64,000 nt of DNA from Costertonia aggregata (lineage in GTDB: Bacteria; Bacteroidota; Bacteroidia; Flavobacteriales; Flavobacteriaceae): assembly GCF_013402795.1 (NCBI RefSeq), contig NZ_CP058595.1:2327848-2391847 (forward strand). Reading direction: 5' to 3'. Shown here piece after piece: positions 56,407-64,000 of the stretch (its first letter is position 1; the number at the start of each line of letters is the position of its first letter). The notes beneath the pieces were generated by a model. It saw only the letters and a list, made by a program, of their open reading frames with translations, had not been told where the DNA came from and did no database searches. The position numbers and the translations under genes are program-made.

Positions 56407-57471
56407 ATGTTAGATTATTTGATCGTGGGTCTTGGTTTGGCAGGAACATCCTTTGCCGAAACTTTGGAAAAACATGGAAAAACCTTTAAGGTCATCAGCG
56501 ACGATTCCCAAATAGCTTCAAAAGTAGCGGCAGGGCTTTATAACCCAGTAATCTTGAAACGTTTTACATTGGCATGGAACGCAGTGGAACAATTTAAGTT
56601 TGCCGCTCCGTTTTATCGGCAACTTGAAAAAAAACTTAGTATACGATTGGATCATAAAATTCCTGTTATGCGCAGGTTTGCTGGTGTAGAAGAACAGAAT
56701 CTATGGTTTGAGGCATCGGATAAAGTAGGGTTAAGAGAATTTATGTCACCTCAAATACTGGATAATACCAATCCAAATATTGATGCTCCATTTGGTTATG
56801 GTGAAGTCTTGCATACCGGAAAAATTGATACGGCAACATTGTTAAAAACGTATTCCCAATTTTTATCAAAAAATAATCGCTTGATTAGGAGCTCATTTGA
56901 TTATAATACGTTGCGCATCACAAAAGGCTATGTTGAATATGATTCCGTTAAAGCAAAGCAAATCGTTTTTTGTGAAGGCTTTGGGTTAAAACAAAACCCA
57001 TACTTTAATTACTTGCCGTTGACGGGTACCAAAGGCGAATACCTGTTCATCAAAGCTCCCAAGTTAAAGGTCAAAGCAGCCATAAAAGCATCTATCTTTT
57101 GTATTTCCGAAGAAAATGATGTGTATAGGGTAGGAGCTACCTACAAATGGAAGGACACCACAAATCTTCCAACTGAAGAAACAAGGAAAGAATTGTTGCA
57201 AAAACTGAACTCTTTTATTGAGTGCGATTACGAAGTCATTGATCAGGTTGCGGGTATTCGCCCTACGGTTACCGACAGGAGGCCATTGGTAGGGCAACAC
57301 CCTGAACACAAAAACCTGTTCGTGCTGAACGGTTTTGGGTCTAGAGGCGTGATGATAGCCCCTTCCGCATCCCAGCAATTGTATCATTTTATAGAAGAAA
57401 AATCACCTATATCGCAGGAAATGGATATATCTAGATTTCGTAAAAAATATGTTATGAACTCGAATGTGTAG
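56407..57471 (+). CDS. FAD-dependent oxidoreductase, DAO family
   Basis: A 354-residue flavoprotein of the D-amino-acid-oxidase fold. The N-terminal nucleotide-binding loop VGLGLAGTS is at residues 6-14; the conserved C-terminal FAD segment is GIRPTVTDRRPLVG followed by LFVLNGFGSRGVMIAP. The substrate (amino acid, amine or thiazole-pathway intermediate) cannot be told. It follows the gldN terminator and overlaps the end of a convergent DUF983 gene by 20 bases (57452-57471). Confidence 0.9.
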   Translation: MLDYLIVGLGLAGTSFAETLEKHGKTFKVISDDSQIASKVAAGLYNPVILKRFTLAWNAVEQFKFAAPFYRQLEKKLSIRLDHKIPVMRRFAGVEEQNLWFEASDKVGLREFMSPQILDNTNPNIDAPFGYGEVLHTGKIDTATLLKTYSQFLSKNNRLIRSSFDYNTLRITKGYVEYDSVKAKQIVFCEGFGLKQNPYFNYLPLTGTKGEYLFIKAPKLKVKAAIKASIFCISEENDVYRVGATYKWKDTTNLPTEETRKELLQKLNSFIECDYEVIDQVAGIRPTVTDRRPLVGQHPEHKNLFVLNGFGSRGVMIAPSASQQLYHFIEEKSPISQEMDISRFRKKYVMNSNV

Positions 57472-57841
57472 CATCGGGTTCATACGTAATGAAAAAGTTT
57501 ATCCAAATATTTCTCGAAAGCCTTATGATAATCGGCATAAAAACGACCAAGGTCGCTACAATCGCTATAAAGGTATTTATAAGGCCCATACCCACAAATA
57601 ATTTCGCAATTACAAAAGTTGCCACTGCAAAAGCGACTCCTAGACCATAACTAACATACATGGCACCGTAAAAAAAAGAGGGTTCTATTTTATATTTGGT
57701 ATTACAGTTAGAGCAACGCTCGTGCATTTTAAAAAGATAACCGATTTTGTACGGGTTTTTCTCCAAATACATACTTTCTTCATGGCATTTGGGACAAGTT
57801 CCTGTTAAAATACTGTAGAGTTTGTTCCCTTTTTTTAACAT
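57452..57841 (-). CDS. DUF983 membrane protein
   Basis: A 129-residue protein: an N-terminal zinc-ribbon-like part with two Cys pairs (CPKCHEE and CSNCNTK) and two membrane helices toward the C-terminus (about 62-85 and 88-108). This is the DUF983 architecture, of unknown function. The frame extends upstream to 58075, but that stretch is antisense to the ABC-F gene start, so the ATG at 57839-57841 is chosen. The last 20 bases overlap the FAD oxidoreductase gene. Confidence 0.88.
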   Translation of the reverse strand: MLKKGNKLYSILTGTCPKCHEESMYLEKNPYKIGYLFKMHERCSNCNTKYKIEPSFFYGAMYVSYGLGVAFAVATFVIAKLFVGMGLINTFIAIVATLVVFMPIIIRLSRNIWINFFITYEPDATHSSS

Positions 57842-57905
57842 TTGCAAAAGTTTTAGCAAAAATACAAGTTTGCTGGGGCAATTAATGTAACAACGGTCAC
57901 AAAAT

Positions 57906-59804
57906 ATGCTTAATATCCATAACCTTTCCGTCTCTTTCGGTGGCGAATACTTATTCGAGGAAATCTCGTTTCGATTGAACGGGGGCGACCGTGTGGGACT
58001 GATCGGAAAGAACGGTGCGGGCAAATCTACCCTACTTAAACTTTTAACAAAGGACATGCCTTTGGATTCTGGCATTATTGCTATGGAAAAGGATGTGAAA
58101 ATAGGTTTTCTACGCCAAGATATCGATTTTGAACAAGGCCGTACCGTTTTAGAAGAATCGTATCAAGCTTTTGAGGAAATAAAAAAATTAGAGCGGCAGC
58201 TGGATGACATAAACCATCAATTGGCCGAGCGTACCGATTATGAAAGTGAAGGGTATAATCAACTCATTATCGATTTAAGCGATATAACCCATAGATACGA
58301 AATCTTGGGCGGATACAACTATCAGGGCGATACCGAAAAAGTATTGTTGGGGCTTGGGTTCAAAAGGGGCGATTTCGAAAAAAAAACCGATACTTTTTCG
58401 GGTGGATGGAGAATGCGTATTGAATTGGCCAAACTACTGTTACAGGACAATGATGTTTTATTGCTGGATGAACCCACGAACCACCTGGACATTGAATCGA
58501 TCATTTGGTTAGAGCAGTTTTTGAAGAATTTCAATGGTGCGGTAGTCATCGTTTCACATGATAAAATGTTCTTGGACAACGTCACCAATAGGACCGTTGA
58601 AATATCCTTGGGGAGAATCTATGATTACAACAAACCCTATTCACAATTCTTAAAGCTACGGGGAGAAATTCAAGAACAGCAGTTGAACGCCCAAAAAAAT
58701 CAAGAAAAGGAAATTCAGCAAGCAGAACGATTAATAGAAAAGTTTAGGGCCAAATCTACCAAGGCATCCATGGCGCAATCGCTCATCAAAAAATTGGATA
58801 AGATGGAACGTATTGAGGTCGATGAAGACGACAATGCCGTTATGAACGTTCGTTTTCCGGTCTCGGTTACACCGGGAAAAATAATTGCTGAAATCGATGA
58901 TGTGAGCAAAAGCTATGGGGACAATCATGTTTTGGACTCAATTGACCTATTAGTAGAGCGCGACAGTAAAACTGCTTTTGTAGGTCAAAACGGTCAGGGC
59001 AAGTCTACTTTGGCAAAAATAATCGTAGGTGAGTTGGATTATGAGGGGCATTTGAAATTAGGCCATAATGTTCAGGTGGGCTACTTTGCCCAAAATCAAG
59101 CAGAATATCTTGATGGTAGTAAAACCGTTTTGGATACGATGATCGATGCCGCCAACGAGAAAAACAGGAGTAAAGTACGTGATATTTTAGGGTCTTTTCT
59201 TTTTCGTGGCGATGAGGTTGAAAAATATGTAAAAGTATTGTCGGGTGGGGAGCGCAACCGTTTGGCCTTGGCCAAAATGTTACTTCAGCCCTTTAATGTT
59301 CTGGTAATGGATGAACCTACCAATCACTTGGACATCAAATCAAAAAACGTTTTAAAACAGGCATTACAAAATTTTGAGGGTACTTTGATTTTGGTATCCC
59401 ACGACAGGGATTTTCTTCAAGGGCTTACGAACAAAGTGTATGAATTCAGAGACAAGCGTCTTAAAGAATATTTGGGGGATATTGACTATTATCTCGAACA
59501 GCGAAAGGCAGAGGATTTTAGAGCCATAGAGAAAAAAGAAAAAGTAGTTGATAAAAAAAATAATAGCACAAATAGTTATCAAGATGAAAAGCGTTCTAAA
59601 TCCCTAAAGAACAAATTGAGCTCTGTTGAAAGTAAAATTTCACAGATGGAAAAAGAAATTGCCGAAATAGACCATCAGCTGCTCATGAATTATGATGAAA
59701 CCATAGCGAAGCCTAATTTTTTTGACAGCTACCAAAAGAAGAAAAAAGAGTTGGAGCAACTCATGCAGCGTTGGGAGGAAATTACCCTAGAGCTGGAATC
59801 TTGA
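57906..59804 (+). CDS. ABC-F family ATPase
   Basis: A 632-residue soluble protein with two ABC domains. First: Walker A IGKNGAGKST, signature FSGGWRMRIELAKLL, Walker B VLLLDEPTNHLD. Second: VGQNGQGKST, LSGGERNRLALAKML, VLVMDEPTNHLD. Between them is the charged linker typical of ABC-F, and the C-terminus has a coiled coil (about 560-630, a Uup/YfmR-like tail). Such proteins act on ribosomes to relieve stalls. No antibiotic-resistance specificity is evident. It is divergently oriented to the DUF983 gene 64 bases upstream. Confidence 0.96.
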   Translation: MLNIHNLSVSFGGEYLFEEISFRLNGGDRVGLIGKNGAGKSTLLKLLTKDMPLDSGIIAMEKDVKIGFLRQDIDFEQGRTVLEESYQAFEEIKKLERQLDDINHQLAERTDYESEGYNQLIIDLSDITHRYEILGGYNYQGDTEKVLLGLGFKRGDFEKKTDTFSGGWRMRIELAKLLLQDNDVLLLDEPTNHLDIESIIWLEQFLKNFNGAVVIVSHDKMFLDNVTNRTVEISLGRIYDYNKPYSQFLKLRGEIQEQQLNAQKNQEKEIQQAERLIEKFRAKSTKASMAQSLIKKLDKMERIEVDEDDNAVMNVRFPVSVTPGKIIAEIDDVSKSYGDNHVLDSIDLLVERDSKTAFVGQNGQGKSTLAKIIVGELDYEGHLKLGHNVQVGYFAQNQAEYLDGSKTVLDTMIDAANEKNRSKVRDILGSFLFRGDEVEKYVKVLSGGERNRLALAKMLLQPFNVLVMDEPTNHLDIKSKNVLKQALQNFEGTLILVSHDRDFLQGLTNKVYEFRDKRLKEYLGDIDYYLEQRKAEDFRAIEKKEKVVDKKNNSTNSYQDEKRSKSLKNKLSSVESKISQMEKEIAEIDHQLLMNYDETIAKPNFFDSYQKKKKELEQLMQRWEEITLELES

Positions 59805-59893
59805 CCTTACACGGCCATTCTTACAAAAACAATAAATCTTGAAACCACAAAATACAAGGGTTTCACAACATTATACGGTGGTTCATCGATAAA

Positions 59894-59926
59894 TTTTGCG
59901 GGTAATCTATTTAGATATTAAATTTG
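59894..59926 (+). promoter_or_regulatory. Promoter of the LRR protein gene
   Basis: TTTTG (59894-59898), a 20-base spacer, and TAAATTTG (59919-59926), an exact Bacteroidota promoter. The start would be near 59933, leaving an unusually long leader of about 67 bases before the ATG at 60000; nothing structured stands out in it. Confidence 0.7.
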
Positions 59927-59999
59927 TAGGGTAATTCTTTATTAGGTTATAAACAATTACATGTCCCAAGTTTTACGAATTGTAATATAATTTTAATCT

Positions 60000-60887
60000 A
60001 TGAAAAAACCACTATTAGTTTTTGCGTTCTTTTTGGTCTCTTTTCAATTGGTTCAAGCCAATTTGACAAGGGAAATCCCAAAAGATGAGAAAAAAGCACT
60101 TTTAGATTTGTTTAAGAGTACCAACGGCAATCATTGGAAAAATAAATGGAACCTCAAAGAACCTGTTTCCCAATGGTATGGCGTAAAAATAGATGAAGGC
60201 CATGTGGTAGAACTCAATTTGTTTGCCAACAACCTAATGGGACCCTTACCCAAAGGTTTGGGGCGTTTACAGCAATTGTCTACCCTAAACTTGGCTTTTA
60301 ACAATATAACGGGAGAATTGCCTTCGGATATTACCGAATTAAGCCATCTTAAAGTACTAAAATTGGAAATGAATCGGGTGAAGGGAAATTTACCGGAGAA
60401 CATTGGTACTATGACAAGTTTGGTGGAGCTCACCGCTTTCAATAATTTTTTCAACGGTACTATTCCAGAGCAAATCGGGGAAGTAAAAAAGTTGAAGATT
60501 TTGAATTTGTCAAGTAACAATTTAAGCGGAAGAATCCCAACTTCCCTGGGTAACCTAACAGAGTTGGAAAGTCTTGGCCTTTTTGAAAATACCTTATACG
60601 GTGCTATACCCTCGGATATAGGCAACTTGGTAAAATTAAAGGAACTTGTTTTGGCCAATAATGGTTTGGAAGGGGAAATACCAAAAGAGATAGGCCAACT
60701 GGCAAGCTTAAAGGTTTTTCAGATTCAGAACAATAAGTTCAATTCATTCAAGTCGCTGAAATTGATGAATACCAAAGAAATGTTGGTATTTGATTATGAT
60801 AGAAAGGAAGATATAGATAAGTTCAAAAATATAAACTTTAGTGAAACCAGAATGGCGGACACTAAGTTTGAGGATGTTGAAGATTAG
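60000..60887 (+). CDS. Exported leucine-rich-repeat protein (plant-like LRR)
   Basis: A 295-residue exported protein (signal ending near QLVQANLTREI). It has an N-terminal cap resembling plant LRRNT (KALLDLFKSTNGNHWKNKWN, WYGVKI), then about seven 24-residue repeats of the form LxxLxLxxNxLxGxIPxxIGxL. The repeats run from about residue 75 to 255. It then ends in a short charged tail without a recognisable type IX sorting domain. Repeats of this plant-specific type are also known from some bacteria. It probably binds proteins or glycans outside the cell. Own promoter and terminator make it a single-gene unit. Confidence 0.9.
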   Translation: MKKPLLVFAFFLVSFQLVQANLTREIPKDEKKALLDLFKSTNGNHWKNKWNLKEPVSQWYGVKIDEGHVVELNLFANNLMGPLPKGLGRLQQLSTLNLAFNNITGELPSDITELSHLKVLKLEMNRVKGNLPENIGTMTSLVELTAFNNFFNGTIPEQIGEVKKLKILNLSSNNLSGRIPTSLGNLTELESLGLFENTLYGAIPSDIGNLVKLKELVLANNGLEGEIPKEIGQLASLKVFQIQNNKFNSFKSLKLMNTKEMLVFDYDRKEDIDKFKNINFSETRMADTKFEDVED

Positions 60888-60911
60888 TTGCTATAGATTT
60901 AAGTTGGTTGT

Positions 60912-60944
60912 AAAAGGGATGCTTTTAAGCATCCTTTTTTTTGT
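60912..60944 (+). terminator. Terminator of the LRR gene
   Basis: Stem GGATGC/GCATCC with a six-base loop, flanked by AAAAG and TTTTTTTT. Confidence 0.9.
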
Positions 60945-60992
60945 TTTATAATACTATAAAAAGATTCAACATTTAAGAATTATTTAACAATA

Positions 60993-61006
60993 GTTGCATA
61001 TGCAAC
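60993..61006. promoter_or_regulatory. Palindromic MarR-type operator
   Basis: GTTGCATATGCAAC is a perfect 14-base palindrome 28 bases before the marR start, overlapping the expected -33 region. It is a plausible autorepressor site for the gene at 61034. Confidence 0.65.
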
Positions 61007-61021
61007 CATTTTCGTAATGTT

Positions 61022-61029
61022 TAGCTTTG
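61022..61029 (+). promoter_or_regulatory. -7 promoter element of the efflux operon
   Basis: TAGCTTTG, exact TAnnTTTG match; the TTG within the palindrome (60994-60996) is 25 bases upstream. Transcription would start close to 61034. Confidence 0.6.
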
Positions 61030-61033
61030 TCGC

Positions 61034-61510
61034 TTGAAAAAACCAATAGTACACATAGATTTTGAAAGTTCGGTGGGGCCTTGGCTTGGTAGAACCGTGA
61101 AGATGGTAGATTATCATTTACAGGAGGCTTTTCATAAAAACGGTCTGGACCTTACTAAGGAGCAAATGGTCGTTCTTAAAAAACTATACGAAGAAGATGG
61201 TTTAAATCAAAACGAGTTGGCCTCACTTACATTTAGGGACAAATCTTCCCTCGCTCGACTTCTTGCTAAGATGGAGTCCAAAAAATACATAGTAAGAGAA
61301 CAAAACGCAGATGATAAGAGGGTAAACGATATCTACATTACCAAAACAGGGAAGCTTCTATTTGAGAAAACAAGGCCGATAATCAAAATGGTCATAGATA
61401 TTATGGAAGACGGTGTATCAGTTGTTGAAAAAGATATGATGATCGCTATCCTTCAAAAAATACAATATAACCTTGCTGAAAAAACTACACCGATAACCAA
61501 GATAGTATGA
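61034..61510 (+). CDS. MarR family transcriptional regulator of RND efflux operon
   Basis: A 158-residue winged-helix regulator: an N-terminal dimerisation helix (LGRTVKMVDYHLQEAF), recognition region (NQNELASLTFRDKSSLARLLAKMES) and the wing KKYIVREQNADDKRVNDI. The only codon able to start before the conserved first helix is the TTG at 61034; the in-sequence ATG at 61017 is out of frame, and the first internal ATG would remove helix 1. Its stop overlaps the next start by 4 bases (ATGA), and a palindromic site lies at its promoter, so it probably represses its own efflux operon. Confidence 0.93.
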   Translation: MKKPIVHIDFESSVGPWLGRTVKMVDYHLQEAFHKNGLDLTKEQMVVLKKLYEEDGLNQNELASLTFRDKSSLARLLAKMESKKYIVREQNADDKRVNDIYITKTGKLLFEKTRPIIKMVIDIMEDGVSVVEKDMMIAILQKIQYNLAEKTTPITKIV

Positions 61511-62637
61511 GAAAAATAATTTTATCCATAGTGGGCGTTTTGCTTATCGTTTTGGCTGTCTTTTTGGCCAAAAAAATCGTGGACAGTAAAAAAAGTTTCA
61601 AACCAAAAGCGCAAAAGGTCGTAAAAACTGTTTTTACCGAAGTGGTCAAAAACGGTGCGGTACCCATAGTAGTGCCAGCTAACGGCAATCTTACCGCAAA
61701 AAGAAGGGTTGAATTGTATGCCGAAGTGCAAGGGGTGTTTAGAAAGGGCAATAAACTTTTTAAAGAAGGTCAAATATACGATCAAGGAGAAACGATAATA
61801 CGAATAGATGCATCTGAATATGCGGCATCGGTACAATCGGCAAAAAGCAATCTATATAATCAGTTGACCTCCATAATGCCCGACCTACGTTTGGACTACC
61901 CGGATATTTTTCCCAAATGGGAGACCTATCTTAACGGTTTTGATATGGCCAAAAGCACGCCGGAACTCCCAGAATTGACCACTGAAAAAGAAAAATTCTT
62001 TATAACGGGTAGGGGTATTTTAACGAGTTATTACAATGTAAAAAATTTGGAACAACGATTGTCCAAATACAGAATACCGGCGCCGTTCAAAGGTGTATTG
62101 ACCGAAGCCTTGGTGACCGAGGGAACCTTGATAAGAGGTGGTCAAAAACTAGGGGAGTTCATAAATACGGATGTATATGAGCTAGAGGTTGCAATCAGCA
62201 AAACCTATAGCGATTTACTAAAAATCGGTGAAAAAGTAACATTGACCAATTTAGACAAAACCAAAATGTATACGGGTAAGGTCGCCCGCATAAACGGCAG
62301 GGTAGACCAAGCTTCGCAGACCATAAAAGCGTTTATCGAAGTTCGTGACAATACCTTACGGGAAGGCATGTATCTTGAGGCCAATCTCGATGCAAAAGAA
62401 GAACAGGATGCTATTGAAATAGACCGAAACCTACTTTTGGAAAATAACAAAATATTCGTGGTACGCGACACCGTTTTGGACGTTATCGATGTCAACCCGG
62501 TTTATTTTACCGATAAGAAAGTGGTCATCAAAGAAGTTCCGGACGGCACGACCATAATGGCAAAACCCTTAGTAGGGGCTTACACGGGTATGGCGGTAAA
62601 GGTTTTCGAGGATAAATCTGCAAACATCAAAGGATAA
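61507..62637 (+). CDS. RND efflux periplasmic adaptor (membrane fusion protein)
   Basis: A 376-residue HlyD-type adaptor with an N-terminal membrane helix (about 3-22), a barrel-sandwich/lipoyl part with the RVELYAEVQG strand, a short helical hairpin, and a beta-barrel with LTEALVTEGTLIRGGQKLGEF. It connects the RND pump to an outer-membrane channel. It overlaps marR by 4 bases and the RND pump by 1 base (TAATG), a tight operon. A TolC-type gene is not in the window. Confidence 0.94.
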   Translation: MRKIILSIVGVLLIVLAVFLAKKIVDSKKSFKPKAQKVVKTVFTEVVKNGAVPIVVPANGNLTAKRRVELYAEVQGVFRKGNKLFKEGQIYDQGETIIRIDASEYAASVQSAKSNLYNQLTSIMPDLRLDYPDIFPKWETYLNGFDMAKSTPELPELTTEKEKFFITGRGILTSYYNVKNLEQRLSKYRIPAPFKGVLTEALVTEGTLIRGGQKLGEFINTDVYELEVAISKTYSDLLKIGEKVTLTNLDKTKMYTGKVARINGRVDQASQTIKAFIEVRDNTLREGMYLEANLDAKEEQDAIEIDRNLLLENNKIFVVRDTVLDVIDVNPVYFTDKKVVIKEVPDGTTIMAKPLVGAYTGMAVKVFEDKSANIKG

Positions 62638-64000
62638 TGCGAAAACTAATAGCATATTTTATTAAATATCATGTTGCCGTAAACGTTATCATAATAGCCT
62701 TTGCGATTTTTGGTTTTTTTGGGGCGAAGTCATTAAAGTCATCTTTCTTTCCGTTAATAGATTCAAAAAATGTACTTATTCAGGTTACCTATCCCGGGGC
62801 TTCTCCCCAAGAGATAGAAGAAGGTATCATCTTAAAGATAGAGGATAACCTAAAGGGGTTGGAAGGGGTTGACCGCGTAACATCAACCTCTCGTGAAAAC
62901 AGTGGGAGCATCAATGTAGAGATTGAAAAGGGTAGGGACATAGATTTTATGCTCCTAGAGGTCAAAAATGCCGTGGATAGAGTACCTACGTTTCCGTCTG
63001 GCATGGAACCTTTGATTGTTTCAAAATTGGATGCGGTACGGCCAACCATTAGTTTTGCGGTCAGCGGTGAGAATATTCCGTTGGTTACCTTAAAACAGAT
63101 TGGAAGACAAATTGAGAACGATTTACGTGCGATCGATGGTATTTCCCAAATAGAGATTTCTGGATACCCCCAAGAAGAAATAGAGATTGCGGTAAATGAA
63201 AATATGTTGCTGGCCTACAATATGTCCTTTACCGAAGTCGCCCAAGCCGTGGGCAATGCCAACATTTTGGTTACCGGTGGAAATATTAAGACCGATGCGG
63301 AAGAGTATTTGATCCGTGCGAACAACAGATCTTATTACGGGAACGAGCTATCCAACCTTATCATACGGGCAGATGCCTCGGGGCAGACCATTCGTTTAAA
63401 TGATGTTGCCATAATTCGAGACCGGTTCTCAGAGACACCGAATGCCTCTTATTTTAATGGGAACCTTTCTGTGAATGCAACGATCACCAGTACAAATACA
63501 GAAGACCTTATCGGTTCGGCAGAAAAAGTAAAGGAGTATGTTGAAGACTTCAATCAAAAGTACAACAACGTTAAGTTGGATGTTGTCAGCGATTTTTCCA
63601 AGACTTTGGTACAACGAACCGAATTATTGACCGAGAATGCCATCATGGGGATGATCCTGGTCTTGATATTTTTATCCCTATTCTTGAATACACGCCTTGC
63701 CTTTTGGGTGGCCTTTGGGTTACCGGTCGCTTTTTTGGGAATGTTTGTATTTGCCGGCTTTTTTGATGTGACCATAAATGTTCTCTCCCTTTTCGGTATG
63801 ATTATCGTTATCGGGATTTTGGTAGATGATGGTATTGTGATTGCCGAGAACATTTATCAGCACTACGAAAAAGGGAAAAAACCCATTCAGGCGGCCATTG
63901 ATGGTACCATGGAGGTAATCCCCCCAATCGTGTCCGCAATTATAACCACTATTTTGGCCTTTTCAATATTTCTATTTTTGGATGGGCGTATTGGGGAATT
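62637..64000 (+). CDS. RND efflux permease (partial, runs off the right edge)
   Basis: About 454 residues are visible of what is normally a protein of about 1000. The ATG at 62637 shares a base with the stop of the adaptor. The first membrane helix is followed by VTYPGASPQEIEE and GVDRVTSTS, the periplasmic porter-domain pattern of AcrB-like pumps; near the visible end are the segment FGLPVAFLGMFVFAGFFDVT and the IVIGILVDDGIVIAENIY helix with the proton-relay aspartate pair. The visible part is intact, with no stop to the edge. The substrate is unknown; the MarR gene suggests induction by a small molecule. Confidence 0.95.
   Translation, partial: MRKLIAYFIKYHVAVNVIIIAFAIFGFFGAKSLKSSFFPLIDSKNVLIQVTYPGASPQEIEEGIILKIEDNLKGLEGVDRVTSTSRENSGSINVEIEKGRDIDFMLLEVKNAVDRVPTFPSGMEPLIVSKLDAVRPTISFAVSGENIPLVTLKQIGRQIENDLRAIDGISQIEISGYPQEEIEIAVNENMLLAYNMSFTEVAQAVGNANILVTGGNIKTDAEEYLIRANNRSYYGNELSNLIIRADASGQTIRLNDVAIIRDRFSETPNASYFNGNLSVNATITSTNTEDLIGSAEKVKEYVEDFNQKYNNVKLDVVSDFSKTLVQRTELLTENAIMGMILVLIFLSLFLNTRLAFWVAFGLPVAFLGMFVFAGFFDVTINVLSLFGMIIVIGILVDDGIVIAENIYQHYEKGKKPIQAAIDGTMEVIPPIVSAIITTILAFSIFLFLDGRIGE

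Noticed and set aside
57842-58075. N-terminal extension of the DUF983 frame
   Set aside because: The stretch is the reverse complement of the ABC-F N-terminus, and the DUF983 start at 57841 gives a normal family length.

Overview
The window is a chromosomal segment of a member of the Flavobacteriaceae (Bacteroidota), most likely marine. This rests on the complete gldKLMN gliding/type IX secretion cluster, the degradative-type HMG-CoA reductase paired with a GYDIA-type GHMP kinase, a tRNA gene without an encoded CCA, promoters of the TTG...TAnnTTTG type, and AT-rich sequence with A/T-rich leaders. I cannot fix the genus; Maribacter/Zobellia-like genomes are my best guess. Gene density is very high. 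No gap longer than 300 bases lacks a gene (the longest, 4433-4714, holds only a terminator hairpin before the tRNA). I saw no insertion sequence, prophage, CRISPR array or rRNA.

Layout. 1-2.5 kb (minus): part of an arsenosugar-type biosynthesis cluster (rhodanese, TIGR04282 transferase, purine nucleoside phosphorylase, TIGR04283 glycosyltransferase running off the left edge). 2.5-4.2 kb: a lone GH32 lipoprotein. 4.2-4.8 kb: a small DUF6747-like membrane protein and tRNA-Phe. 4.9-12.6 kb (plus): coaX, an outer-membrane protein, a TPR protein, lptC, a small membrane protein, a CBS/CorC-type membrane protein and a PpiD-like foldase, an envelope-centred run. 12.6-14.9 kb (minus): two mevalonate-pathway genes. 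15-18.9 kb (plus): a DPP4-like peptidase and a POT peptide transporter. 18.9-23.8 kb (minus): comEC, NlpC/P60 peptidase, lpxB, a small membrane protein and surE. 24-27 kb (plus): a tail-specific protease and a DNA/RNA endonuclease.

27-34.8 kb (minus): the rod-shape set rodA-mrdA-mreD-mreC-mreB, with purH and a GAF/fRMsr-type protein upstream. 34.9-38.8 kb (plus): a probable copper/heavy-metal operon (HYC_CC_PP protein, HMA-MauE fusion, TonB-dependent receptor, secreted HMA protein). 39-40.2 kb (minus): a GH18 chitinase. 40.4-47.2 kb (minus): groES-groEL and a second run miaB / sigma-54 activator / lptE / TPR protein / secG. 47.4 kb (plus): a tiny Kunitz-type lipoprotein. 47.8-56.3 kb (plus): topA, a degenerate arginase-fold protein and gldKLMN. 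56.4-59.8 kb: an FAD oxidoreductase, a DUF983 protein and an ABC-F ATPase. 60-64 kb (plus): a plant-like leucine-rich-repeat protein and a marR/adaptor/RND efflux operon running off the right edge.

Most of the window is core flavobacterial housekeeping and envelope biology. The points most worth a second look are the adenosine-type specificity residue in the nucleoside phosphorylase of the arsenosugar cluster, the Kunitz-domain lipoprotein, the arginase-like protein that lost most of its metal ligands next to the type IX motor genes, the palindrome/sigma-54-like signal ahead of groES, the MarR palindromic operator, and several promoters placed so close to start codons that the transcripts would be leaderless. 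Convergent or overlapping gene ends (13558-13561, 18884/18885, 27033-27036, 57452-57471) show how compact the segment is.
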